DNA from: Proteiniphilum sp.
GTDB lineage: Bacteria; Bacteroidota; Bacteroidia; Bacteroidales; Dysgonomonadaceae
Direction of reading: 5' to 3'
Assembly: GCA_031255275.1 (NCBI GenBank)
Contig: JAIRSV010000119.1
Coordinates: 1 to 21,753 of the forward strand
DNA length: 21,753 nt
In this document: positions 14,766 through 21,753 of the stretch, piece by piece
How the letters are laid out: each line of letters opens with the position of its first letter
How positions within the stretch are numbered: the first letter of the stretch is position 1
Notes under the pieces: generated by a model
The model's database searches: none
Told to the model about the DNA's origin: nothing
What the model saw: the letters and a program-made list of their open reading frames with translations, nothing else
Made by a program: the position numbers and the translations under genes

Positions 14766-14815
14766 CGTTACTGTTCGGTTATAAGGATACTACGGATATA
14801 CTGCGGATATGGATA

Positions 14816-15058
14816 TTATTCCTTTGCCAGTTCTTTTTTTGCAATTTCGGCAATGTCGTCGATATCTTCCTTCAGGTCCTGTACCTCGCTTTTTCCTCTG
14901 TATATAGCGCTTTTCACGCTGGCGCGTATTTTATCCGCAAACTCGTTAGCCTGCTCCAGCCACTCTTCCTTTTTGTCGCTGCCCATGATGTAACCGACTG
15001 CGGCTCCGAGGGCTATGCCGATACCCAGTCCTAATAATAACTTTGCTTCTGATTTCAT
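14816..15058 (-). CDS. YtxH domain-containing protein
   Basis: An 80-residue protein with a glycine-rich N-terminal transmembrane segment (KLLLGLGIGIALGAAVGYIM, 6-25) and a charged helical tail (NEFADKIRASVKSAIYRGKS onward), the usual YtxH (gas vesicle GvpP-like) pattern. Family members are small membrane or surface stress proteins without known biochemistry. It is the first gene of the minus-strand run with the holin-like and unknown genes. No exact TAnnTTTG box is evident upstream, so another sigma factor, for instance an extracytoplasmic-stress one, may be involved; this is speculation. Confidence 0.88.
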   Translation of the reverse strand: MKSEAKLLLGLGIGIALGAAVGYIMGSDKKEEWLEQANEFADKIRASVKSAIYRGKSEVQDLKEDIDDIAEIAKKELAKE

Positions 15059-15249
15059 AATTTTGAGTTTAAAAAATTAATTGGTTCTATTTAACAGTCT
15101 GATGATTTTTTTCTCACTAAATACAACGTATTACCTGCGAAATTGTTTTTGACCCCGTATGGGTGTCCGGATTTCAGCCGGAACCGGCGCCGGCAGCGGT
15201 TACGGGTGTATCGGATTTTCTTTTTCCTGAATAATTTCCGACCTCTTTC

Positions 15250-15366
15250 TCAGTTTCCATACGAATCGACGGCACAGCGATTTGCCAAATAACCACCGGC
15301 GGTATTGGTGGCGTCTGTTGCAGTGGAAACAAGCGCTCCGTATCCAAAAGACACATTATTTTTCAT
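15250..15366 (-). CDS. Possible 38-residue small ORF
   Basis: Begins MKNNVSFGYGALVSTATDAT and continues NTAGGYLANRCAVDSYGN to a TGA. It lies in the roughly 430-bp gap between miaB and the YtxH gene. The sequence has a Gly-Gly pair (24-25) followed by a 13-residue tail with a single Cys, which superficially resembles a double-glycine leader peptide, but there is no peptidase/transporter or modification gene nearby. No ribosome binding site is clear. It could be a real small protein, a gene remnant or chance. I see nothing else definite in 15059-15249. Confidence 0.25.
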   Translation of the reverse strand: MKNNVSFGYGALVSTATDATNTAGGYLANRCAVDSYGN

Positions 15367-15488
15367 AAGAAAAAAGTTTCAGTGAGTAATTATTCATGAT
15401 CAGGTGCCGCTTCCGAAGGCTGCCCGGCAAATGTAGAAAATACTTTCCTTTCGAGCAACGCCTTCTTGCGGGTATCTTTTTTTCGAAT

Positions 15489-16865
15489 TCAGCGCATCAT
15501 CCGGGTGTCCGCGTCAGGGGGGGAGAGTGATTCGCCCAGCAGTGTGGCGGGCGTGAAGCCGGTTATTTTCACCTTTACGAACTCGCCGATGCGGTGATTT
15601 TTCCGGTCGAAAATAACGACCTTGTTCCGGTCGGTGCGGCCGAAGAGCTGTTCGCGCGACCGTTTGGAGGTGCCTTCCGTCAGCACTTCAAATTCTTTGC
15701 CCTGATCTTTTTCGTTGCTTTGTCGCGAGAGTTCCATCTGCAGGTTGATGATCTCCTGCAGACGCCGGCTTTTGACCTCTTCGGGCACATCGTCTTCCAG
15801 GCGTTTGGCCGCATACGTGCCGGGACGTTCCGAGTATTTGAACATGAAGGCTGAATCGAAACCCACTTCCCGCATCAGGGTGAGCGTTTGGTGGTGGTCG
15901 TCTTCGGTTTCGGAGTGGAATCCGCACATGATGTCGGTAGAGAGGCCGCAGCCGGGGATGATTTGCCGGATGGCGGCAATTCTGTCCATATACCATTCTC
16001 TGTCGTATTTCCGGTTCATCAGCTTGAGCATTCTCGTGCTTCCGGACTGTATGGGGAGGTGGATGTGACGGCAGAGGTTTTTGTATCGGGCGATGGTTTC
16101 GAGCGTTTCGTCGGTCATGTCTCGCGGGTGCGATGTGGTGAAGCGGATTCTCATCCCGGGGGCGGCTTCGGCGACCAGCGCGAGCAGGGCGGGGAAGTGG
16201 ATGTGGCGGCGGCTGTCGGCAAAATGATAGGAGTTGACGTTCTGTCCCAGGAGGGTTACTTCGCGGAATCCCTTTTCGCGCATGATGTGCAGTTCGTTCA
16301 GGATGCTTTCGGGTTCGCGGCTGCGTTCGCGTCCGCGGGTGTGGGGGACGATGCAGTAGGTGCAGAACCTGTTGCATCCGCGCATGATGGAGAGGTAGCC
16401 GGTGATGTGGCTTCCGCTGAGCTTGAGGGGGATTACGTCTCGGTAGGTTTCCGTTTTGGAGAGTGTGATGTTGATGGGTTTTTCGCCCTTTTCGGCGGCT
16501 CCCACCAGGCTGGGGAGGTCGAGGTAGGCGTCGGGGCCGGCAACCAGGTCGGCGTTGTGATCGTTGATCAGGGCTGACTGCACTCTTTCGGCCATGCAGC
16601 CCAGTACGCCGATGATGAGGGGGGTTTTTCGTTTTTTTCTTAATGCGTTGAAATATTCCAGCCGCTGTATTACCCGCTGTTCGGCATTGTCGCGGATGGA
16701 ACAGGTGTTGACGAAGATGGCGTCTGCGTCGCGGTCGCTGTCGGTGAGGCGATAGCCGTCCATCTGCATGATGGAGGCAACTACTTCGGTGTCTGCCACG
16801 TTCATCTGACAGCCGTATGTCTCTATGAATAATTTTTTTTCTTTCAATCCGTTTGGTTCTTTCAT
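15489..16865 (-). CDS. miaB: tRNA-2-methylthio-N6-dimethylallyladenosine synthase
   Basis: A 458-residue radical-SAM methylthiotransferase that adds a methylthio group to i6A37 of tRNAs reading UNN codons. The N-terminal UPF0004 domain has the three cysteines of the auxiliary [4Fe-4S] cluster: C19 in ETYGCQMN, C55 in VNTCSIR and C90 in GVLGCMAER. The radical-SAM cluster motif is C164-x3-C168-x2-C171 in MRGCNRFCTYCIVPHTRGRE. A C-terminal TRAM domain is indicated by EGTSKRSREQLFGRTDRNKV and GEFVKVKITGFTPATLLGE. GCQMN and the TRAM region favour MiaB over the related MtaB or RimO. Length and start are typical. No clear promoter of its own was found; the gap upstream is shared with the plus-strand candidate sRNA. 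Confidence 0.95.
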   Translation of the reverse strand: MKEPNGLKEKKLFIETYGCQMNVADTEVVASIMQMDGYRLTDSDRDADAIFVNTCSIRDNAEQRVIQRLEYFNALRKKRKTPLIIGVLGCMAERVQSALINDHNADLVAGPDAYLDLPSLVGAAEKGEKPINITLSKTETYRDVIPLKLSGSHITGYLSIMRGCNRFCTYCIVPHTRGRERSREPESILNELHIMREKGFREVTLLGQNVNSYHFADSRRHIHFPALLALVAEAAPGMRIRFTTSHPRDMTDETLETIARYKNLCRHIHLPIQSGSTRMLKLMNRKYDREWYMDRIAAIRQIIPGCGLSTDIMCGFHSETEDDHHQTLTLMREVGFDSAFMFKYSERPGTYAAKRLEDDVPEEVKSRRLQEIINLQMELSRQSNEKDQGKEFEVLTEGTSKRSREQLFGRTDRNKVVIFDRKNHRIGEFVKVKITGFTPATLLGESLSPPDADTRMMR

Positions 16866-16924
16866 TTTTGCTTGCTGTTGGGTGTATAACGGTGTGTTTA
16901 ACTTCCGAAAAAGTTAAAACGTTA

Positions 16925-16940
16925 ATTTATCAAGATAAAT
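16925..16940. promoter_or_regulatory. Operator-like palindrome at the candidate sRNA promoter
   Basis: ATTTATC-AA-GATAAAT is a perfect 7-bp inverted repeat with a 2-bp centre. It ends one base before the TTG that would serve as -33 box of the plus-strand promoter, so a regulator bound here could control that promoter or the divergent miaB. Confidence 0.45.
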
Positions 16941-16941
16941 G

Positions 16942-16973
16942 TTGCGATGTTTCAATTCTTATTGTTACCTTTG
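16942..16973 (+). promoter_or_regulatory. Strong Bacteroidetes-type promoter without an obvious gene
   Basis: TTG at 16942-16944, a 21-bp spacer and TACCTTTG at 16966-16973 fit the -33/-7 consensus. The next supported coding region starts 150 bp later and has its own -7 box; a terminator lies in between. Confidence 0.6.
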
Positions 16974-16977
16974 TGGT

Positions 16978-17055
16978 CTCTAAAAAGGGATTCGTAGTTA
17001 AGGTTTTGGTTAATTTGTTCGAGGGTGGCTGTGAAGTTACTCTCGATTTTTTTTT
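16978..17055 (+). ncRNA. Candidate small RNA of about 75 nucleotides
   Basis: The interval runs from the predicted start of the promoter at 16942-16973 to the end of a T-run after a strong hairpin (17020-17055). It would be an unstructured U-rich 5' part of about 40 bases followed by the terminator hairpin, the general form of many bacterial small RNAs. No coding frame within it is convincing. It could instead be an attenuated leader of the downstream membrane protein gene. No known RNA family is recognised. Confidence 0.4.
17020..17055 (+). terminator. Intrinsic terminator between miaB and the membrane protein gene
   Basis: CGAGGGTGGC and GTTACTCTCG pair over 10 bp (three G-U pairs) around a 6-base loop, followed after one A by nine T residues. 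It lies only about 80 bp after a good promoter and ends before the next gene begins. Confidence 0.75.
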
Positions 17056-17091
17056 ATGCTGACCCGTATCCTTCATTACAGAAAAAATCAC

Positions 17092-17099
17092 TATTTTTG
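17092..17099 (+). promoter_or_regulatory. -7 box of the membrane protein gene
   Basis: TATTTTTG is a full match to TAnnTTTG, 24 bp before the ATG at 17124. No TTTG is present at the -33 position, so it may be weak or need an activator. Confidence 0.45.
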
Positions 17100-17123
17100 T
17101 CCGGATGCAAAATTAATCAAAAT

Positions 17124-17615
17124 ATGGAGTTTGGAGATGTTATTTATTTTGTCCTTCTGGTCTTTTTCGTGATATTGGGTTTTTTTAAAGATTCCCGCAA
17201 AAAGAGACAGTTACAGAGGCAGATGGAGGCGGAATACCGCCCCCTGACCGGTGAGGAGGAGGAGATGGACGGATGGGTACGTCCGCGGGAGAGTGACCGG
17301 TACAGTCCGGTGCCGCCGCCGTTGCCACCTGCTTCCGCCCGTGAGGGGAAGGGAGTTCACCGGGAGTTTCGTTCTTCGGCCGATCTGGTTTCTATTCGTG
17401 ACGAACAGTCTTCCCAGCCGGGTTATGCCTTTGATTATGATGCCAATTCTTTTTATGAAGAAGATCCGGATTCGCCCGACGCTTCCGGCGACGCGCGGAA
17501 GGCGGCTGCGGAAGGATTCATGCATCCGCTGCTCGGGAATCCGGCTTCGGAAGAGGGTCACGAGGATCTGAAGAAGGGGCTGGTTTACGGGGAGATCATC
17601 CGGAGGAGGTATTGA
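17124..17615 (+). CDS. Unknown single-pass membrane protein
   Basis: A 163-residue protein with one N-terminal transmembrane helix (MEFGDVIYFVLLVFFVILGF, about 6-22), then a basic stretch (KDSRKKRQLQRQ) that should stay in the cytoplasm, then a long, hydrophilic, probably disordered tail with acidic patches and prolines (VPPPLPP). The C terminus has HEDLKKGLVYGEIIRRRY. I recognise no family. I chose the ATG at 17124 because the first residues then form the membrane segment, and the upstream extension of the frame would run through the terminator and promoter. It is 57 bp upstream of the CoA-transferase gene with no terminator visible between them, so they may be co-transcribed. Confidence 0.75.
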   Translation: MEFGDVIYFVLLVFFVILGFFKDSRKKRQLQRQMEAEYRPLTGEEEEMDGWVRPRESDRYSPVPPPLPPASAREGKGVHREFRSSADLVSIRDEQSSQPGYAFDYDANSFYEEDPDSPDASGDARKAAAEGFMHPLLGNPASEEGHEDLKKGLVYGEIIRRRY

Positions 17616-17672
17616 GATGCCGTTTCCGGAGCTGTTTTGATTTTTCTTTTTATATACACAAATCATTTATTT

Positions 17673-19169
17673 ATGTCATTACGATTTATTAGTGCCGAGG
17701 AGGCTGCGAGCTTTGTGAAACATGGCGATAACGTAGGCTTCAGCGGCTTTACCCATGCGGGCTGCCCGAAGGTGGTGCCGGTGGAGATAGCCAAAAGGGC
17801 GGAGGCGGAACATGCCGCAGGAAATCCCTTCAGGATAGGTATTTTGACGGGGGCGTCTACGGGCGATTCTGTCGACGGCGCACTGGCGCGGGCGAAAGCT
17901 ATCGCGTTCCGTACGCCTTATCAGACGAACGGCGATATGCGGGCGGCGATCAACGGCTGCGAGCTTGACTATTTTGACCTGCATCTCTCGCAGCTTGCAC
18001 AGGAGATTCGTTACGGCTTCCTCGGGAAGATCCGCGTGGCGATTGTGGAGGCTTGCGCGGTGAGCGAGAGGGGTGAGATTGTGCCGACGATTGCCGTCGG
18101 GATAACGCCTACCATCTGTCGCCTGGCTGACGTGGTTATTGTGGAGCTGAACAGGAGAATCCCTTCGGGGCTGCGCGGCCTTCACGACATTTATGAGCCG
18201 CAGGATCCGCCCGGCCGGAAGGAGATTCCGGTCTATGCGGTGCGCGACCGCATCGGGACGGACTGCGTGAGGGTGGATCCGGAGAAGATTTTTGTTGTGG
18301 AGACTGACCGGGACGGTGAGGGGAGCGACTTTGCCCCGGTGGACGGGGTGACGGAACGGATCGGTAATAATGTGGCTGACTTTTTCGTATCGGAGATGAA
18401 GGCGGGACGTATTCCCTCCGGATTTCTGCCCATCCAGTCGGGCGTGGGGAACATAGCCAATGCCGTGCTGTCGTCTATGGGCGTCAATCCCGACATACCT
18501 CGCTTCGAGGTATATACGGAGGTGATACAGGATGCCGTGCTCGACATGATGCGGCAGGGTTACATCCGGTTTGCCAGCGGTTGTTCGCTCACGGTGAGCA
18601 ATAATGCGCTTCACCGCTTCTGCGGCGATCTCAACTTCTTCGAAAGCAAACTGGTGCTGCGTCCCTCGGAAGTATCCAACAATCCGGGGATAGCGCGCCG
18701 ACTGGGTATCATCGCCCTGAATACGGCTATTGAGGTGGATATTTTCGGTAACGTCAATTCGACGCACGTGAACGGGACGAAAATGATGAACGGGATCGGC
18801 GGATCGGGTGACTTCACCCGTAACTCTTACCTTTCGGTCTTCCTCACCCCCTCCACGGCTAAGGGCGGCGCCATCAGCTGCATCGTGCCTAAGGTGACGC
18901 ATGAGGATCACAATGAACATTCGGTGAAGATTGTGGTCTCGGAATACGGCGTGGCTGACCTGCGGGGAAAGGGGCCGAGGAGACGCGCGGAGGAGATTAT
19001 CGCGAATTGCGCTCATCCCGATTACCGTCCGCTGCTGCACGAGTACCTCAACCGCGGCGTGAAGGGGCATCTTCCGCAGGACATTTATGCCTGTTATGCC
19101 TTTCACCATGCGCTGAGGGAGACGGGCAGTATGCGTAATACCGATTTTGCGAAGTATCCGCAGGGCTGA
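17673..19169 (+). CDS. Succinyl-CoA:acetate-type CoA-transferase (acetyl-CoA hydrolase/transferase family)
   Basis: A 498-residue class I CoA-transferase. In this family a glutamate forms a glutamyl-CoA thioester and moves CoA between short acids such as succinate, acetate and propionate. E283 in RFEVYTEVIQDA corresponds to the catalytic Glu, and GIGGSGDFTRNSYLSVF (374-390) is the signature loop near the CoA site. HEDHNEHSVKIVVSEYGVAD and DLRGKGPRRRAEEII are further typical segments. Length fits the succinate CoA-transferase group (about 500). In fermentative Bacteroidales such an enzyme would link acetate, propionate and succinate production to ATP or CoA economy; substrate preference cannot be read from the sequence. 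I chose the ATG at 17673, which gives MSLRFISAEEA; the longer frame adds 12 unrelated residues. Confidence 0.92.
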   Translation: MSLRFISAEEAASFVKHGDNVGFSGFTHAGCPKVVPVEIAKRAEAEHAAGNPFRIGILTGASTGDSVDGALARAKAIAFRTPYQTNGDMRAAINGCELDYFDLHLSQLAQEIRYGFLGKIRVAIVEACAVSERGEIVPTIAVGITPTICRLADVVIVELNRRIPSGLRGLHDIYEPQDPPGRKEIPVYAVRDRIGTDCVRVDPEKIFVVETDRDGEGSDFAPVDGVTERIGNNVADFFVSEMKAGRIPSGFLPIQSGVGNIANAVLSSMGVNPDIPRFEVYTEVIQDAVLDMMRQGYIRFASGCSLTVSNNALHRFCGDLNFFESKLVLRPSEVSNNPGIARRLGIIALNTAIEVDIFGNVNSTHVNGTKMMNGIGGSGDFTRNSYLSVFLTPSTAKGGAISCIVPKVTHEDHNEHSVKIVVSEYGVADLRGKGPRRRAEEIIANCAHPDYRPLLHEYLNRGVKGHLPQDIYACYAFHHALRETGSMRNTDFAKYPQG

Positions 19170-19240
19170 GGCGGCTGACCGGTGATGGATGTCTGCCGGC
19201 GCGGGGAGTTCGGGGATGTAATCCGGAGCTTCCGCGGAAA

Positions 19241-19293
19241 GAGGGGCCGTCCCGAGGGGAAGAGATTATCTTCTGCGGGACGGTCTCTTTTTT
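19241..19293 (+). terminator. Long hairpin terminator after the CoA-transferase
   Basis: CCGTCCC (19247-19253) pairs with GGGACGG (19277-19283), extended outward through G-U and Watson-Crick pairs. An inner GAAGA/TCTTC stem caps the structure, and a run of six T residues follows. It lies about 75 bp past the stop codon. Confidence 0.8.
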
Positions 19294-19444
19294 GTCCGGA
19301 AACAGCGGGGGCGTTCGGCGACCGTAACCGGGATGACATTCAGGGATTATTCCCGAAATATTTCTCTGTTTTCCGTGAAAAACATCTTCCCGACCTGCGG
19401 TCGACGGGGTGCTGTGGGGTTGGTTTTGCTCCGGACGGGGTGTA

Positions 19445-19473
19445 TTGTCCTTTTTGAAATTTTATTATCTTTG
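19445..19473 (+). promoter_or_regulatory. Promoter of the alpha-galactosidase gene
   Basis: TATCTTTG at 19466-19473 matches TAnnTTTG exactly, with a TTG at 19445-19447 and an 18-bp spacer. The start codon lies about 40 bases downstream. The 345-bp gap 19170-19514 contains this and the preceding terminator, and no supported gene. Confidence 0.6.
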
Positions 19474-19514
19474 CCCCCAATATTTAATTCAGTTGAAATT
19501 TTAAACCTGATTAT

Positions 19515-21725
19515 ATGAAATTTATTAGTGTATTTGCGATCCTGCTGTTTGTGACGTCTTCCGTATCGGTTTCCTTCGGACAGGGTGTCGTCATTCCGAT
19601 TGAGACGGAGAATGTGGCTGCCGTGCTGAAAACCGATGTGAATAACCGTTTGAAGATTGTCTACTTCGGCCGGTCTCTCTCTGATGCGGATGAGTATGCC
19701 CGCACGGAGGATATTTTTAATTTCCATACCGGCGGGGCGGCTTCCAACAACAGTGCCTATGCCGTGGCCGGGGTCGATAACAATTTTACGGAACCGGCTA
19801 TTGCGGCCGTTCATGCGGACGGCAACAATTCGCTGAGTCTTCTTTACGAAAGTCACACCGTTTCGCAGACGGATGAGGGTGCTACGCTGACGGCGATCAC
19901 GCTGCGGGATCCGGTCTATCCCTTTTTCGTGGAACTTTTCTACAGGGCGTGGCGGAAGTGGGATGTGATTGAGCAGTGGTGCGTGATCAGACATGCCGAA
20001 CGGGGGGAGGTGACGCTGCACAAGTATGCGTCGGCGAACCTTTATCTGAACGCGAGGGATTATTTCCTGACGAGTTATAACGGAGACTGGGCGAAGGAGT
20101 TGCAACCGGTGGTGACGCACCTGCGTCAGGGGATGCATACCGTGGAGTCGCGACTGGGGACGAGGGAGCATTTGCTCACTTCGCCGAACTTCATGCTGTC
20201 GATGGACGGACGGGCGGATGAGACGCACGGTGCCGTGATGATGGGTCAGCTTGCCTGGAACGGGAACTTCGCGTTGCAGTTTGAGACGGATGTGTTCAAA
20301 AATCTGCACATCGTGGCCGGGATCAATCCCTATCAGTCGGCTTACCGCCTGAAGCCGGACGAGCGGCTTGAGACGCCGCGATTTGTCTATACCCTCTCGT
20401 TCGAGGGGACGGGTCGTGGCAGCCGCAACCTGCAGGGCTGGATGAGGAATCATAATCTGCGCGAGGGACGGGGCAGTCGCCTGACGCTGCTGAATAACTG
20501 GGAGGCTACTTATTTTGACTTTGATCAGGAGAAGCTGGTGAGTCTCTTTGGCGGAGCGAAGGAGCTGGGCGTGGATATGTTTCTGCTGGATGACGGCTGG
20601 TTTGCCAATAAGTATCCGCGCAGCGGCGATCACGCGGGGCTGGGTGACTGGGAGGTGAACCGGGAGAAGCTTCCTGACGGTATTCCCTTCCTGGTGCGCG
20701 AGGCCGGGAAGGCGGGCGTCGGGTTCGGCATCTGGATCGAGCCTGAGATGGTGAATCCCAAGAGTGATCTGTATGAGAAGCATCCTGACTGGGTGGTCAG
20801 GCAGGAGAAGAGGCCTGAAATTTATTTCAGGAATCAGCTGGTGCTTGACTTGACGAATCCTGATGTGCAGGATTTTGTCTACGGCGTCGTGGACAATCTG
20901 TTTACGGAGAATCCCTCGCTGGCATTCATCAAATGGGACTGCAATGCGCCGATCTTCAACGCTCATTCGAAGTATCTGGAGCGGAAAAAGATTCCTCAGT
21001 CTCACTTTTACGTGGCTTACTCACAGGGGCTGCAGAGGGTGCTGGAACGGATACGGGACAAATATCCCACCGTCCCCATCATGCTCTGTTCCGGGGGAGG
21101 GGGCCGTTCGGATTACAATCTGCTGAAATACTTCACCGAGTTTTGGCTGAGTGACAATACGGATCCGCTGGAACGGGTATTCATGCAGTGGAATTATTCG
21201 TATTATTATCCCGCGATAGCGATGTGCAGTCACGTCACGGACTGGAGTCGTGACCGGTCGCTGAAATATCGCATAGATGTGGCGTCGATGGGGAAGCTTG
21301 GGTTCGACATCCGCGTGGACGAGCTGAGCGAACGTGACCGGTTGTTTGCCCGGCAGACGGTGATGAATTATAACGGTTTCAAGAATATCGTCTGGCACGG
21401 GGAGATGTATCGTCTGGCGAGTCCGTATGAGAATGACATGGCTTCGCTCCTGTATGTGAATGAGGAGAAAACGGAAGGGATCATGTTCAATTACCTCACT
21501 AACTGGCGTTATTTGTCGGACGCATCTCTGCGTCCCGTGCGTCTTCAGGGGCTGGACGAGGCTAAGATGTACCGGTTGACGGAGATTAATCTGTATGACG
21601 GGACGAGGACTCCGGTCGATTCGAAGAAAGTCTATTCCGGGGAATTTCTGATGAAAGCCGGTTTCAATCCGCTGGTGAACAGGGGACGAGCCAGCGTGGT
21701 AATTAAAATCGAGGCGACGGAGTGA
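19515..21725 (+). CDS. Secreted GH36 alpha-galactosidase
   Basis: A 736-residue glycoside hydrolase of family 36 that should release terminal alpha-galactose from oligosaccharides such as raffinose or melibiose, or from galactomannans or glycoproteins. A signal peptide ends near SVSFGQ (about 23). An N-terminal beta-sandwich domain is followed by the catalytic barrel (about 320-640): LLNNWEATYFDFD, FLLDDGWF (357-363), GFGIWIEPEMVNP (403-415), FIKWDCN with the nucleophile D475, CSGGGGRSDYN (525-534) and WLSDNTDP with the acid/base D547. A C-terminal beta domain completes it. Length and motif order are normal. It has its own promoter and stands alone in the window, with no SusC/SusD partner visible. 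The start of a terminator-like repeat begins 13 bp after the stop. Confidence 0.95.
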   Translation: MKFISVFAILLFVTSSVSVSFGQGVVIPIETENVAAVLKTDVNNRLKIVYFGRSLSDADEYARTEDIFNFHTGGAASNNSAYAVAGVDNNFTEPAIAAVHADGNNSLSLLYESHTVSQTDEGATLTAITLRDPVYPFFVELFYRAWRKWDVIEQWCVIRHAERGEVTLHKYASANLYLNARDYFLTSYNGDWAKELQPVVTHLRQGMHTVESRLGTREHLLTSPNFMLSMDGRADETHGAVMMGQLAWNGNFALQFETDVFKNLHIVAGINPYQSAYRLKPDERLETPRFVYTLSFEGTGRGSRNLQGWMRNHNLREGRGSRLTLLNNWEATYFDFDQEKLVSLFGGAKELGVDMFLLDDGWFANKYPRSGDHAGLGDWEVNREKLPDGIPFLVREAGKAGVGFGIWIEPEMVNPKSDLYEKHPDWVVRQEKRPEIYFRNQLVLDLTNPDVQDFVYGVVDNLFTENPSLAFIKWDCNAPIFNAHSKYLERKKIPQSHFYVAYSQGLQRVLERIRDKYPTVPIMLCSGGGGRSDYNLLKYFTEFWLSDNTDPLERVFMQWNYSYYYPAIAMCSHVTDWSRDRSLKYRIDVASMGKLGFDIRVDELSERDRLFARQTVMNYNGFKNIVWHGEMYRLASPYENDMASLLYVNEEKTEGIMFNYLTNWRYLSDASLRPVRLQGLDEAKMYRLTEINLYDGTRTPVDSKKVYSGEFLMKAGFNPLVNRGRASVVIKIEATE

Positions 21726-21737
21726 TGATGGGAAAAT

Positions 21738-21753
21738 AACCAGCTCGGGGAGC
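21738..21753. repeat. Second copy of the aroB terminator arm, cut by the window end
   Basis: AACCAGCTCGGGGAGC is identical to the left arm of the hairpin at 11071-11086 and, like it, follows a GATG(T)GGAAAA stretch shortly after a stop codon. The other arm would lie beyond the window. It probably begins the terminator of the alpha-galactosidase gene. Confidence 0.7.

Noticed and set aside
15174..15356. 60-codon minus-strand frame
   Set aside because: It overlaps the 38-residue ORF in another frame, is proline-rich without a recognisable pattern, and has no supporting start signal.
19182..19457. 91-codon plus-strand frame after the CoA-transferase
   Set aside because: It runs through the terminator hairpin and up to the alpha-galactosidase promoter, so it is intergenic sequence.
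19347..21005. Minus-strand open frame of 552 codons opposite the alpha-galactosidase
   Set aside because: The plus strand encodes an intact GH36 with all catalytic motifs. The antisense product is rich in Arg, His, Ile and Pro, has no recognisable domain, and is a shadow of the real gene.

Overview
The window looks like a chromosomal segment of a Bacteroidales bacterium. The protein families point there: a separated 5'-nucleotidase, a GH3/beta-lactamase-type fusion, a secreted GH36, an AlgI-type acyltransferase with an SGNH partner, and a YtxH/holin-like membrane operon. So do the promoters: several genes carry the Bacteroidetes -7 box TAnnTTTG, some with a TTG/TTTG -33 box, and Shine-Dalgarno sequences are weak or absent. 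Genus cannot be settled from the sequence alone. No tRNA, rRNA, CRISPR or prophage was seen.

Layout. 1-884: an 807-bp ISAs1-family element with perfect 18-bp ends and an internally deleted transposase. 1196-3633: a two-gene surface O-acylation module (MBOAT plus SGNH/AlgJ-like). 3695-4904 (minus): recO and rplS, separated by a terminator. 5230-11045 (plus): 5'-nucleotidase C-terminal-domain lipoprotein, 5'-nucleotidase metallophosphatase, GH3 N-acetylglucosaminidase/serine-hydrolase fusion, and aroB, ending in a strong terminator. 11046-11705: an unusual intergenic region with eleven 20-bp quasi-palindromic repeats that end in a perfect 36-bp palindrome, followed by two doubtful tiny ORFs. 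11706-14009: bifunctional (p)ppGpp synthetase/hydrolase. 14002-15058 (minus): a three-gene small membrane-protein operon (YtxH, holin-like, unknown). 15250-16865 (minus): a doubtful 38-aa ORF and miaB. 16866-17123: a promoter/terminator pair that looks like a small RNA gene with a palindrome upstream. 17124-19169 (plus): a single-pass membrane protein of unknown function and a succinyl-CoA:acetate-type CoA-transferase. 19515-21725 (plus): a secreted GH36 alpha-galactosidase.

The plus-strand block 5230-9961 encodes periplasmic or envelope hydrolases that could release nucleosides and amino sugars; aroB begins 28 bp downstream and may share the transcript. RSH, RecO, L19, MiaB and the CoA-transferase are housekeeping or central-metabolism genes. 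The most unusual parts are non-coding: the 11 x 20-bp array with its terminal palindrome, the candidate sRNA at 16978-17055, and a terminator stem sequence that occurs after aroB and again after the alpha-galactosidase at the window edge.
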